Shown: piece by piece, positions 8,470 through 19,189 of the stretch
Layout: each line of letters starts with the position of its first letter
Position numbering within the stretch: the stretch's first letter is position 1
NCBI GenBank assembly: GCA_910575505.1
Contig: CAJTFK010000013.1
Span: 1-64,000 of the forward strand
Length of the DNA stretch: 64,000 nt
From: Oscillospiraceae bacterium
Lineage (GTDB): Bacteria > Bacillota > Clostridia > Oscillospirales > Oscillospiraceae
Direction of reading: 5' to 3'
Made by a program: the position numbers and the translations under genes
Notes under the pieces: generated by a model
What the model was told of the DNA's origin: nothing
Seen by the model: the letters and a program-made list of their open reading frames with translations, nothing else
Database searches by the model: none

Positions 8470-8840
8470 ACGACGAACCTCCGTTTCTTTTCCTGAAAAC
8501 CGGCGGAAGAATATCCCTGTGTGAATGCTGAAATCGAAGCAGTTCAGCTCCGGGGGCTGTGCGCTTCATTGCTGCCGCCGGCAGCTCTGAACGGTTTCAT
8601 TATAGCCTTATAAAATCTCCGAATGGAACATTCCCCCGAACTGCACGTTATTTATGATAGCACATTCAATGAAAAAAGACGAGGCTTTTTGTTTTTGTTT
8701 TCTGCATGGAATCCCGCCGCCGGCAGAAACTAGGTTCCGAAATCCCTGGCAGCCCCGGTTTTTGGGGCCCTGCCGGAAGCGGAGCGCGAAAACGCTTAAT
8801 TTCCGGGGCTGGCAAGGGGCCCCGGCGGAAGGAGAATGGG
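8470..8840. other. Intergenic region between divergent genes
   Basis: It contains a minus-strand TATAAT (8599-8604) and one copy of a short repeated motif (TAAAATCTCCGAATGG at 8611). I see no other gene or RNA. Confidence 0.5.
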
Positions 8841-9281
8841 ATGGACTCCGGAATTTACGACTGCCCCAGGGGCTGGGGGGACCTGCTGCCGGAGGGAGTC
8901 CGGCAGCTGCGGGAACCGGAGGCGCTGGCGGAACGGGTGTGGTCCCTGCTGGCGCTGACGGCGGAGGGCTGCCGCCGCCTGGAGGGGACGGGGCCCCTCT
9001 GCCGGATTCTGCTGGCGCCGGGGGACTGCCCGTCGGCGCTGCTGGCGGGGGCGGAGACTGTGGTATCCTACGGACTGTCGCCCAGGGACAGCCTGACGCT
9101 CTCCAGTCTGGCGGAACCGGTGCTCTGCGTGCAGAGGGCGCTGCCCCGGCCGGACGGAACGCTGGTGGAACCCCAGGAGTTTCCCCTGCCGCCGCTGCCT
9201 GCCCCGGCGGAACAGATGCTGCCTCTGCTGGGGCTGCGGCTGTTGCAAATGCCGCTGACAGACAGCCTGTTTCCGCCGTAA
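8841..9281 (+). CDS. Hypothetical protein
   Basis: The start ATG at 8841 has GGAAGGAG upstream and gives 146 residues. The protein is Leu/Pro-rich (PRGWGDLLPEGVRQLREPEAL; ILLAPGDCPSALLAGAETVVSYG) without signal peptide or membrane segment. I do not recognise the family. The central stretch could be a Rossmann-like sheet edge. The gene is 37 bases upstream of the small Cys-rich membrane protein and may be cotranscribed with it. Confidence 0.6.
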   Translation: MDSGIYDCPRGWGDLLPEGVRQLREPEALAERVWSLLALTAEGCRRLEGTGPLCRILLAPGDCPSALLAGAETVVSYGLSPRDSLTLSSLAEPVLCVQRALPRPDGTLVEPQEFPLPPLPAPAEQMLPLLGLRLLQMPLTDSLFPP

Positions 9282-9318
9282 AATCAGGATATTCACTTCA
9301 AGACAAGGGGGGCAAGGT

Positions 9319-9501
9319 ATGCCGCTGATGGGCTGGGTGCTGCTGATTGGCGTCGGTGCGGTCGTGGCGCTGTGGGAATACGTGCTGAGCAAGGGGACCC
9401 GGGGCCCCTCCCGCTGCATAGGCTGCGGGAAATGCGACCGGGATGGAATCTGCATTCTCACCGGGAAGCCGGTGGGACCCCGCCGCAGGCCGGAAAAATA
9501 G
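9319..9501 (+). CDS. Small membrane protein with Cys cluster
   Basis: The 60-residue protein has one N-terminal membrane segment (about 4-22, GWVLLIGVGAVVALWEY) and a soluble tail with RCIGCGKCDRDGICILTG. The four Cys (CxxCxxCx5C) could bind a metal or an iron-sulfur cluster. AAGGGGGG precedes the ATG. The last 44 bases overlap the 3' end of the convergent TetR gene. I do not recognise a named family. Confidence 0.6.
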   Translation: MPLMGWVLLIGVGAVVALWEYVLSKGTRGPSRCIGCGKCDRDGICILTGKPVGPRRRPEK

Positions 9502-10090
9502 CTTGCACGGCACAGGCCAGGTAGGCTCTGCCGGTATCCTCCATATGGAAGGCGTGATTGGAGAAGCACCAGGTGACCATAATGCCCCGGACCACGCTCT
9601 CCAAGTAGGTGAAGAGATCGGCGGCGGAGAGATGAGTCTGGACCTCATCCATATGGGCTGTGAGCTCCTGATATAAAATGCGGCTGAAGGTCCGCTTCTG
9701 CAGGTGCTCTGAGGGTCCCGGCACGCAGGCCCCCAGATTCAGGGAATAGGCGAGGCAGGTGAGCTCGTAGCCGGCCAGCTCGGAAAACTCCAGCTCCAGG
9801 GAGAGGAATTTCAGGATGCGCTCCCCACCCCGGCTGTCCGGACGGTCCCGGAGCCAGGCGGCATAGTGTTTTTCCACATAAGCCCCCAGATCCGCGTAAT
9901 AGCTTTCGCGGATGATGTCCTCCTTGGACCTGTAATGGACGTAAAAAGAACCCTTGGCGATGCCAGCCCTGGCGCAGATCTCGCTGACAGTGACATTCGC
10001 ATAGCCCTTTTCCTTGATGAGCCCCGCCGCCGTGGAGAAGATTTTCTCCTTGGTGGCGGCGGCTTTTTCCTTTCGGGACGGCGTTTTCAT
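9458..10090 (-). CDS. TetR/AcrR-family transcriptional regulator
   Basis: The 210-residue protein has the TetR helix-turn-helix at residues 10-60 (ANVTVSEICARAGIAKGSFYVHY) and a ligand-binding C-terminal domain of unassigned specificity. The start ATG at 10090 has AAAGGAG upstream. Two tandem TGAC-N4-GTCA sites at 10702-10726, before the YciI/GNAT genes, are plausible operators for it. This link is inferred from proximity and the TetR-like symmetry of the sites. Confidence 0.85.
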   Translation of the reverse strand: MKTPSRKEKAAATKEKIFSTAAGLIKEKGYANVTVSEICARAGIAKGSFYVHYRSKEDIIRESYYADLGAYVEKHYAAWLRDRPDSRGGERILKFLSLELEFSELAGYELTCLAYSLNLGACVPGPSEHLQKRTFSRILYQELTAHMDEVQTHLSAADLFTYLESVVRGIMVTWCFSNHAFHMEDTGRAYLACAVQAIFPACGGVPPASR

Positions 10091-10157
10091 AGCGCACACT
10101 CCTTTGAAAAACACAGTTTCAGCTTGAGGCCGCCGGGACCGGCGTACCTTCCGAAGC

Positions 10158-10595
10158 TTAGGTCCGTTCAACGGATCGGATATAGGGAAGGCACTTTTCG
10201 AAATCCGCGTCGTTGTCACAGACAATATAAACGGAAAGGGCCGCCCCCACCGCGCAGATGAAACAGGCAAGGATCAGACAGCCATCGTCCGTGAGTCCTT
10301 TTCCCATGCAGGTAAGAAAGCCCTCCGGGCCATAAGCCGAAAACCCGTCCAGCGGAGAGAGTCCCTTCTGGGCAAAAGCCTGGAGGGCAATGGAGGAGAC
10401 ATCCTCCGCCCCCGTCGGCTCGCCGGTTTCCGGCCGTTGAAAGCGCCATGTTGAAATATACATGGTGATGGAGGCTCCGTCCGATTCGAAGATCGCCTGC
10501 GGCGGCTGCACCTTCTCGTCCAGCGACATTTTCCACGTTTGCGGAAGCCGTATGAGCCAGCCGTCAAAATCATAGCATGTATCCATCGTATTCAA
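10158..10595 (-). CDS. Hypothetical protein
   Basis: The protein is about 145 residues. The TTG at 10595 is chosen because AGGAGG lies 6 bases upstream, whereas the ATG at 10586 would be 15 bases away. The sequence (YDFDGWLIRLPQTWKMSLDE; GASITMYISTWRF; ACFICAVGAALSVYIVCDND) looks like a small soluble alpha/beta protein, possibly immunity-like. I do not recognise the family. Confidence 0.55.
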   Translation of the reverse strand: MNTMDTCYDFDGWLIRLPQTWKMSLDEKVQPPQAIFESDGASITMYISTWRFQRPETGEPTGAEDVSSIALQAFAQKGLSPLDGFSAYGPEGFLTCMGKGLTDDGCLILACFICAVGAALSVYIVCDNDADFEKCLPYIRSVERT

Positions 10596-10670
10596 AAAGC
10601 CCCTCCTTTTCACCATATAACCGGCCCGTATACGCTTGCCGGGGTCAGAAGCGGGACAGAAGATCCGCTC

Positions 10671-10726
10671 TTGACAGGCTCCGGAGCCGGTGGTAAAATA
10701 ATGACTGCGGTCATTGACTGTGGTCA
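10671..10726 (+). promoter_or_regulatory. Promoter with two tandem operators
   Basis: TTGACA (10671) and TAAAAT (10694) are 17 bases apart. Directly downstream lie TGACTGCGGTCA (10702-10713) and TGACTGTGGTCA (10715-10726), two palindromic TGAC-N4-GTCA sites repeated with a 13-bp period. A repressor bound there would block the YciI/GNAT transcript. Confidence 0.65.
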
Positions 10727-10762
10727 AATCTTATCTTATCAGATTTTGGAGGGGAAAGCAAG

Positions 10763-11050
10763 ATGTTTCTTTTCAATCTGGCGTATGTCAAACCTCTGGA
10801 CGAAATCGAAGGGCTGCTGCCGGCGCACATTCAGTTCCTGGACGAGTTCTATGCCCGGGGGAAATTCCTGTGCTCCGGCCGGAAGGAGCCCCGTACCGGC
10901 GGCGTGATTCTCTGCCGCTGCGAGAGCCGCCGGGAGGCGGAAAAAATCCGGGACCAGGACCCCTTTTTTCAGGAGGGGGCGGCGGAATATGAGATCATCG
11001 AGTTTCTGCCCACGAAGATGTCCCAAGACTTCCGGCCTTTGCTGAGGTGA
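10763..11050 (+). CDS. YciI-like protein
   Basis: The 95-residue protein has the ferredoxin-like YciI fold sequence: N-terminal FNLAYVKPLDEIEGLLPAHI with a conserved His, a central GRKEPRTGGVILCRCES, and DPFFQEGAAEYEIIEF near the end. The His and Asp pair conserved in YciI proteins is present. The biochemical role of the family is poorly defined. GGAGGGG precedes the ATG. It is followed after 4 bases by a GNAT gene, with which it forms an operon. Confidence 0.8.
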   Translation: MFLFNLAYVKPLDEIEGLLPAHIQFLDEFYARGKFLCSGRKEPRTGGVILCRCESRREAEKIRDQDPFFQEGAAEYEIIEFLPTKMSQDFRPLLR

Positions 11051-11054
11051 TGGC

Positions 11055-11516
11055 GTGGAGATTTATCTGGTCCCGGTCAAGCTGGAAAAACGGGATGTTT
11101 TATATCGGCTTTTGCAGTATTCTCTATATGAAGAAAGCGCTTTTGACGGGAATGAAATGGATGAAACTGCACGGTTTGCCTATCCATGGTTCGACGCGTA
11201 TTTCACAGAGCCAAGCCGGGAAGCCTGGTTCATTTGTTCCGAAGACGGCAAAAAGCTGTTGGGCTTTGTCATGGTGAACACCTTCCTCCAAAAGGCCGCT
11301 TCCGGCCACAGCATCGCGGAATTTATGGTTCTACCCGCATACCGGCGGCAGGGTGTGGGACGGACTGCCGCCCGGGCCTGCTTCCAAATGCACCCGGGGA
11401 CCTGGGAAGTTTCACCATCTTTTGGCAGTGAGCAGGCGGAGCGGTTTTGGAGACAGGTGATTGAAGAATACACAGGGAATTCTCCGCGGTTCGAGGACGG
11501 CGTTTTTATTTTTTAG
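11055..11516 (+). CDS. GNAT-family N-acetyltransferase
   Basis: The 153-residue protein starts at GTG (11055) with GAGGTGA upstream. The acetyl-CoA-binding motif A is visible as AEFMVLPAYRRQGVGRTAAR (about residues 94-113), with a preceding strand LGFVMVNTF. It would acetylate a small molecule or protein amine; the substrate cannot be read. Second gene of the YciI operon. Confidence 0.82.
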   Translation: MEIYLVPVKLEKRDVLYRLLQYSLYEESAFDGNEMDETARFAYPWFDAYFTEPSREAWFICSEDGKKLLGFVMVNTFLQKAASGHSIAEFMVLPAYRRQGVGRTAARACFQMHPGTWEVSPSFGSEQAERFWRQVIEEYTGNSPRFEDGVFIF

Positions 11517-11526
11517 CGATTCCCCG

Positions 11527-11554
11527 TTGACAAATGCGGGAAAAGGCATATAAT
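11527..11554 (+). promoter_or_regulatory. Promoter of the alanine T-box operon
   Basis: TTGACA and TATAAT are separated by 16 bases, just before the T-box leader. Confidence 0.8.
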
Positions 11555-11560
11555 AACACT

Positions 11561-11799
11561 GTTCAATCAGCCAAACGCCGTGAAAAAGCCAGCGTCACGA
11601 AACGGTTCTCAGCGAGAGGGGGAGGGTGGAAGCCCCTTGTCCACGCCGTGCCGCAGCCACTTTGGAGCAGTCCGCGAGGAGCGGAACGACTCATCCCCGT
11701 TACCGGATGACTCAAGAGGCCTCCGCCTGTGCGGCGGGGGATAATTAGGGTGGTACCGCGAAGCGCGCCTTCGCCCCTATGCCGGGGCGAAGGTTTTTT
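11561..11799 (+). promoter_or_regulatory. T-box riboswitch (alanine)
   Basis: The T-box consensus AGGGTGGTACCGCG is at 11748-11761, preceded by about 180 bases of stem-rich leader with a GAGAGGG stretch near the start. The terminator stem CCTTCGCCCC (11768-11777) pairs with 11784-11793 and ends in TTTTTT. Uncharged tRNA binding would favour the antiterminator and read-through. The alanine specificity is inferred from the downstream alaS; I could not place the specifier codon with certainty. Confidence 0.92.
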
Positions 11800-11834
11800 G
11801 TTTTTTGCCTTTTTGTGTGGAAGGGAGGTGTCAG

Positions 11835-12260
11835 ATGAAAAATTTTCAAAATTATACCTCGGAAAAATACGGCGGACCCGATTATGAAAAGATAGAAGAT
11901 GGAATCTATTGGGGGAAAAACCCCTACTGGAAGCCCGGAAGGGGCGATGAGGACCTTTTTCTGACTTCCATGACCTTTGAAATGGAGCCGGACTGCTTCG
12001 GCGAGGAGGGCGGCTGTCCACAGGACATCACCCAGACCCCTTTTGAGGATATTCTGGATACCTATTCCGTCTTCGTCACCGATTTCTATGACGCCCTGAA
12101 TCAGGACAGCGACCGCACCTGCTATCAGGAATTCGGCGCCTTTGAGATCGAGAATATCCGGAACCTCCGAGGCCTGATCGGCAAGCGGTTTTACGCCGTG
12201 CCCTGCGGGGAGGACGACCCGGAGGGCGGCGGTTCCGAGTACAAAATTGTCATTGAATAA
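11835..12260 (+). CDS. Unknown protein cotranscribed with alaS
   Basis: The 141-residue acidic protein starts at the ATG at 11835 (GGGAGGTG upstream). It is rich in Tyr, Asp and Glu, has no membrane segment, and contains Cys at GEEGGCPQDI and RTCYQEF. I do not recognise the family. It lies between the T-box and alaS, with 35 bases and no terminator before alaS, so its expression should follow alanyl-tRNA charging. Confidence 0.7.
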   Translation: MKNFQNYTSEKYGGPDYEKIEDGIYWGKNPYWKPGRGDEDLFLTSMTFEMEPDCFGEEGGCPQDITQTPFEDILDTYSVFVTDFYDALNQDSDRTCYQEFGAFEIENIRNLRGLIGKRFYAVPCGEDDPEGGGSEYKIVIE

Positions 12261-12295
12261 CAATCATGAAATCATTATTTTAGGAGGTAATTCCC

Positions 12296-14968
<2,673 letters not shown>

Positions 14969-15045
14969 TTGTCTGAGGAAATGGAGGTCTGCCTTTGGGT
15001 GCGGGCCTCCGGCTTCAGGACAGGTTCTAAGAAGGGGGCGGCAGG

Positions 15046-15588
15046 ATGCAGACAGAATTCAAAACCGGTTTTTGGCTGATCGCAGACATGGAACGCGGCA
15101 TGAAAAATCTCACCCTTTTCGACCTGTGCGGATATACCCTGGGTTCGTCAGTCAAAAACGCCTGGGATTTTCTCCACGGCGGATGCCTCAAATTTGCCCT
15201 GGTGCTTCACCGGATGTTTGGCTACGAGATTCGGATTGTCTGGAACGCGCCTTTTGAAAACAGAACGGAAAACATCTGGGAGAGCTCCGCCATCGTCGAC
15301 TGGGACAGACCGGCGGCCTTTTGGGACCATCTGGTCCACGGGTACTGCGCTGCGGACATCGGCGGAAGGACCGCCTACATCGACGTCCGGGGCATTACGA
15401 CGGAGCGCCGGCCCTTCTTTGACGCGTTTGCGGAGTATTTCCACCCGGACCCCTTTGAAGAGACCATGATTCCTCCGGCGTCCCTGGAAAAATTCCTGCG
15501 GACGGGCGAGTGTGTCGAAGAGACGTTCTTTCTGGCGAAAAAGCTCATTGATGAACGGAAGAAAGACTATACGCTGTTTTCTTCCTGA
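15046..15588 (+). CDS. Hypothetical protein
   Basis: The 180-residue soluble protein starts at the ATG at 15046 (GGGGGCGG upstream). Segments such as NAWDFLHGGCLKFALVLHRMF and AAFWDHLVHGYCAADIGGR have a Cys followed by two well spaced His, reminiscent of papain-fold or transglutaminase-like layouts, but I cannot assign a family. It follows alaS by 77 bases. Confidence 0.6.
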   Translation: MQTEFKTGFWLIADMERGMKNLTLFDLCGYTLGSSVKNAWDFLHGGCLKFALVLHRMFGYEIRIVWNAPFENRTENIWESSAIVDWDRPAAFWDHLVHGYCAADIGGRTAYIDVRGITTERRPFFDAFAEYFHPDPFEETMIPPASLEKFLRTGECVEETFFLAKKLIDERKKDYTLFSS

Positions 15589-15649
15589 CACCTGACCCAT
15601 CCGCTTGAACGATACGGTTCCATTACATCAACAGAAAGGAGCGCATAGC

Positions 15650-15988
15650 ATGCTGATTGAATTTGACAAGCTGGAAACCACCGTGATTCCCAATATGCGG
15701 GGCGGCGAAAAGGAGGTCTCCGCCAAGATGTTCAGCGACGGAGCCTGTAAAATCATGCGGGGCCGGCTGATTCCCGGTGCTTCCATCGGGATGCACACCC
15801 ACGAGACCAGCAGCGAGACCATCTACATTCTCTCCGGCAAGGGGCACATCCTCTATGACGGCGGCTGCGAGACCCTGGAGCCCGGCTCCTGCCACTACTG
15901 CCCCAAAGGCCATGCCCACAGCCTCCGGAACGACAATCCGGAGGGCAGCGAGGATTTGTGCTTCTTCGCCGTAGTGCCGGAGCAGTGA
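15650..15988 (+). CDS. Cupin-domain protein
   Basis: The 112-residue single-domain cupin starts at the ATG at 15650 (AAAGGAG upstream). The two metal-binding cupin motifs are visible: G-x5-H-x-H (SIGMHTHETSSETIYILSG, His about 48 and 50, Glu about 55) and the second motif GSCHYCPKGHAHSLRN. Such small cupins bind a metal and act as isomerases, dioxygenases or sensors. Its stop overlaps the next start by GTGA. Confidence 0.85.
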   Translation: MLIEFDKLETTVIPNMRGGEKEVSAKMFSDGACKIMRGRLIPGASIGMHTHETSSETIYILSGKGHILYDGGCETLEPGSCHYCPKGHAHSLRNDNPEGSEDLCFFAVVPEQ

Positions 15989-16602
15989 GCACCCGGGAGG
16001 ATTTGGGCCGGTTCCGGGCGCTGGAGATTGATTTTTCGTCCATCGGCCTGGAGCAGAGCGCCGGGTTCGAGTCGTATTTCTGCACGCCGGAGGGGTCGGA
16101 GCACATGGGTTCCATCGGCTGCGACGGTGTGCACTTTATTCTCCTGCCAGGAGATGAGCGGGTCTTCTGCGTAGACCCGGCTATGGGGGAGGAGGGGACC
16201 TTTGTCCTTCCCGTAGGGGCAGATTTCCGGGAATTTCTCTCCTTTCTGCTGTACTGCCGGGACGCCAACCCTCTGAGCCAGATCTGGTGGATGACAGAGG
16301 AGCAGTTCCGGGGACTTTTGGTGGAGGATGAAGCCGCCAGAGAGAGCGGAGACATGGTCAGTTTGGCCGCGGCCAAGGACGCCGCCCTGTCCGCTGTTCA
16401 GCAGGAGTTTGAATTAAAGCCTGCAGACCCCTATGCCAAAATCAAAACCCTGCAAGAGGTGTTTGACCCTGTCGGATTGACCTTTCCCGACGAATATTAT
16501 GAAATTCTGGGTCTGGAGAACCCCAGGGGTACAGTCGGGTCTTCGAATACATATGGACAGTTTGCCGAGATTCATGTTGAGATAGGAGGAGAGAGGTCGT
16601 GA
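15985..16602 (+). CDS. Unknown protein, possibly immunity-like
   Basis: The 205-residue protein starts at GTG (15985), overlapping the cupin stop by 4 bases, and overlaps the following gene in the same way. The sequence (FCTPEGSEHMGSIGCDGVHFILLPGDERVFCVDP; FREFLSFLLYCRDANPL) has the strand-rich pattern of SMI1/KNR4-type cytosolic proteins, many of which are toxin immunity proteins. This family guess is weak. A DNA-directed or enzymatic role is not suggested. Confidence 0.55.
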   Translation: MSTREDLGRFRALEIDFSSIGLEQSAGFESYFCTPEGSEHMGSIGCDGVHFILLPGDERVFCVDPAMGEEGTFVLPVGADFREFLSFLLYCRDANPLSQIWWMTEEQFRGLLVEDEAARESGDMVSLAAAKDAALSAVQQEFELKPADPYAKIKTLQEVFDPVGLTFPDEYYEILGLENPRGTVGSSNTYGQFAEIHVEIGGERS

Positions 16603-16772
16603 TACCCAGAGACCCTGTGATTCTGCTCAGCTTTGTCAATACGAAGCTCCGGGATGAGTTCCCCAGCCTGTCTGAGTTCTGCGCTGCGCTGGACGCCGAC
16701 GAGGCGGCCATCCGGGAGACTCTGGCGGCGTTGAATTATGAATATGACACTGGGCGGAACCAGTTTGTTTAA
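16599..16772 (+). CDS. DUF4250 family small protein
   Basis: The 57-residue product begins VIPRDPVILLSFVNTKLRDE and ends NYEYDTGRNQFV, matching the compact DUF4250 family of Clostridia and relatives. The GTG start is read through a GTGA overlap with the previous gene, with AGGAGGAGAG upstream. Function is unknown; the helical pattern suggests a small winged-helix-like protein. Confidence 0.8.
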   Translation: MIPRDPVILLSFVNTKLRDEFPSLSEFCAALDADEAAIRETLAALNYEYDTGRNQFV

Positions 16773-17303
<531 letters not shown>

Positions 17304-17316
17304 GGAAGAAGTCCAT

Positions 17317-17577
17317 ATGCCTCAAATGCTTTCCAGGGAAGAGCTGATTGATTTGGTCAAAGCCATCCAGATGGTCCGCGACCCGGAGACAGGAAGACGG
17401 CTGACTGAACAAGAGCACTGCGCGCTGGTGGTGAGATTTTAGAAGAGCATCCGCCACCCGGGCGGCAGCGATCTGATTTATTATCCGGAGCTGGTTGGCC
17501 TGTCCCCGGAGCCAGTGGCGGAGGAGACAGCGGACCTGACCATGAAAGAGATTCCAGGAGAAGCGAAACACAAATAA
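17317..17577 (+). pseudogene. Colicin/pyocin-type immunity protein gene with in-frame amber codon
   Basis: From the ATG at 17317 the frame encodes MPQMLSREELIDLVKAIQMV and so on for 41 residues, then a TAG at 17440-17442. The same frame continues with KSIRHPGGSDLIYYPE and ends at TAA 17575-17577. Total length is 85 residues plus the amber, the usual size of E-type DNase colicin immunity proteins, and HPxxSDLIYYPE is their signature motif. Either a single nonsense mutation has inactivated it or the stop is read through. Confidence 0.72.
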
Positions 17578-17602
17578 GTTCAAAAACAAAGGAGGTTTTT
17601 CC

Positions 17603-17941
17603 ATGTCCGACTGCTTATTCTGTAAAATCATTGCTGGGGAGATTCCCAGCAGCAAGGTCTATGAGGACGACGTCTGCTTCGCCTTCAACGACATCGCGCC
17701 CCAGGCACCCACCCATTTCCTGGTGATTCCCAAGGCCCATATTGCGTCCGTCTCCGAGGTGGACGGGTCCAACAGCACCGTGGTGGCCCACATCTTCGAG
17801 GTCATTGCCAAGCTGGCAAAGGAGAAGGGAATGGACAGCTACCGCGTGGTGTCCAACATCGGCGAACAGGCGGGACAGAGCGTATTCCACCTGCATTTCC
17901 ATGTGCTCAGCGGCCGGGATATGACCTGGCCCCCGGGCTGA
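17603..17941 (+). CDS. HIT-family nucleotide hydrolase
   Basis: The 112-residue HIT protein has the Cys-containing start CLFCKIIAGEIPSSKVYEDD and the histidine triad FHLHFHVL near residue 95-101. HINT-type members hydrolyse adenosine phosphoramidates and acyl-AMP. AAAGGAGG precedes the ATG. It ends 28 bases before a hairpin. Confidence 0.92.
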   Translation: MSDCLFCKIIAGEIPSSKVYEDDVCFAFNDIAPQAPTHFLVIPKAHIASVSEVDGSNSTVVAHIFEVIAKLAKEKGMDSYRVVSNIGEQAGQSVFHLHFHVLSGRDMTWPPG

Positions 17942-17968
17942 TTGCCGGAAGGCCGGGGGCTTCAAAGG

Positions 17969-17995
17969 GAAAGGGACCCTCTGCGGGTCCCTTTC
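17969..17995. terminator. Hairpin between convergent genes
   Basis: GAAAGGGACCC pairs with GGGTCCCTTTC across a 5-base loop. There is no clean T-run, so termination strength is uncertain. Confidence 0.5.
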
Positions 17996-18041
17996 GTGCC
18001 TATCCGCCGGTTTTTTGAAAACTCCGGCGGGCTCGGGATGC

Positions 18042-18461
18042 TTACAGTCTGGTTCTTTTAAAGGTCAGATATCCCTCCAGAATCAGGGAAGCCGCAACGG
18101 CGTCCACCACTTTTTTTCGCTTCCTGGCGTTTTTTCCGGCGTTGAAGAGAATCTGGTGGGCGTCGATGGTGGTGCGCCGCTCGTCCCAGAGGACCACCGG
18201 CAGGCCGGTGACGGTCCGCAGCAGCTCCGCCATGGCCTCCGCCTTTTCGGCCCGGGGGCCCCGGCTGCCGTCCATGTTGAGGGGGTGGCCCAATACCAGC
18301 TCCTCCGCGCTATGCTCCCTGGCCAGAACGGCCAGCTGCTCCGCCACGGCCTCAGGGCGGTAGGCGGTGATGGTAGTGGTGAAGCCTGCCAGCAGTCCGG
18401 TGGGGTCTGAGACGGCAACGCCGGTGTGAGCGTCGCCATAGTCGATGGCCATGATGCGCAT
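18042..18461 (-). CDS. ruvX: Putative pre-16S rRNA nuclease / Holliday junction resolvase-like RuvX
   Basis: The 139-residue YqgF-family protein has the RNase H-like fold: MAIDYGDAHTGVAVSDP with the first catalytic Asp, LVLGHPLNMDGSRGPRAEKA, DERRTT and the C-terminal DAVAASLILEGYL. The family processes the 5' end of 16S rRNA in E. coli. GGAGG precedes the ATG at 18461. It is divergent from the rpmG-secE-nusG operon. Confidence 0.93.
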   Translation of the reverse strand: MRIMAIDYGDAHTGVAVSDPTGLLAGFTTTITAYRPEAVAEQLAVLAREHSAEELVLGHPLNMDGSRGPRAEKAEAMAELLRTVTGLPVVLWDERRTTIDAHQILFNAGKNARKRKKVVDAVAASLILEGYLTFKRTRL

Positions 18462-18633
18462 AGAGAAGGTCCTCCTTGTGTGTTGTATAGTCGCTGGCCG
18501 GGAAGGCCGGATATTTGACGCCTATTATATCCCATTGTGCCCGCTGGCGCAAGCGGAAGAGGCCCCAATAGGCCGAAGGGTCTGAAACGGTCCCGGGTGC
18601 ACTGGTTTTTTGAAAAATTTGCGAAAAAAGAGG

Positions 18634-18662
18634 TTGACCTGCCGCCTTTCATGTGCTATACT
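18634..18662 (+). promoter_or_regulatory. Promoter of the rpmG-secE-nusG-rplKA operon
   Basis: TTGACC and TATACT are separated by 17 bases. The 130-base leader that follows has a strong hairpin GGCCTTCC-cggga-GGAAGGCC at about 18752-18772, just before the rpmG ribosome-binding site. The rest of the 18462-18790 gap shows nothing else. Confidence 0.75.
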
Positions 18663-18790
18663 CAAATTTACCTGTGAGCGGGGTCTTTTTGTCGTGCCCT
18701 TTTCGCTTTTCGGACCACGGCGATGCAGTTCCCGGCAGGGAGGCAGTCGGCCTTCCCGGGAGGAAGGCCAATATAAGGAGGTGCCGTTAA

Positions 18791-18940
18791 ATGCGTGTAA
18801 AAGTGACCCTTAGATGCAACGAGTGCAAGCAGAGAAACTACAATACGATGAAGAACAAGAAGAACACTCCGGACAAGCTGGAACTGAACAAGTATTGCCG
18901 TTTCTGCCGGAAGCACACGCTCCACAGCGAGACCAAATAA
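18791..18940 (+). CDS. rpmG: 50S ribosomal protein L33
   Basis: The 49-residue protein [20 protein letters not shown] continues to HTLHSETK. It retains two CxxC motifs (CNEC, CRFC), so it is the zinc-binding form. AAGGAGGTG precedes the ATG. It opens the secE-nusG operon, the usual Firmicute order. Confidence 0.96.
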   Translation: MRVKVTLRCNECKQRNYNTMKNKKNTPDKLELNKYCRFCRKHTLHSETK

Positions 18941-18967
18941 TTTTTGAGAAAGGGCGTATCAAACAAA

Positions 18968-19177
18968 ATGGCAGAAGCGAAAAAGAAGGATCGCGGCCTT
19001 TGGTTCCGCGAAATGAAAAGCGAGCTGAAAAAGGTCGTCTGGCCCAACAGGCAGACCGTGACAAAGAACACCGGTACCGTGCTGCTCTGCTCTTTGCTGA
19101 TTGGCGCGTGCATCTGGATCTTTGATTTTGCGGCGGTCTCCTTTGTCCAGATCATTCTGAGCGTCTTCGGCGCCTGA
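18968..19177 (+). CDS. secE: Preprotein translocase subunit SecE
   Basis: The 69-residue single-span form of SecE has the conserved cytosolic amphipathic segment REMKSELKKVVWPNRQTVTKN followed by a membrane segment (about 45-65). It clamps SecY in the translocon. The ATG at 18968 has AAAGGG upstream. Confidence 0.95.
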   Translation: MAEAKKKDRGLWFREMKSELKKVVWPNRQTVTKNTGTVLLCSLLIGACIWIFDFAAVSFVQIILSVFGA

Positions 19178-19189
19178 GGACCGGCGGAT

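Noticed and set aside
16055-16075. T-loop-like GGGTTCGAGTC suggesting a tRNA
   Set aside because: No acceptor or anticodon stems can be formed around it and it lies in the coding frame of the 205-residue protein.
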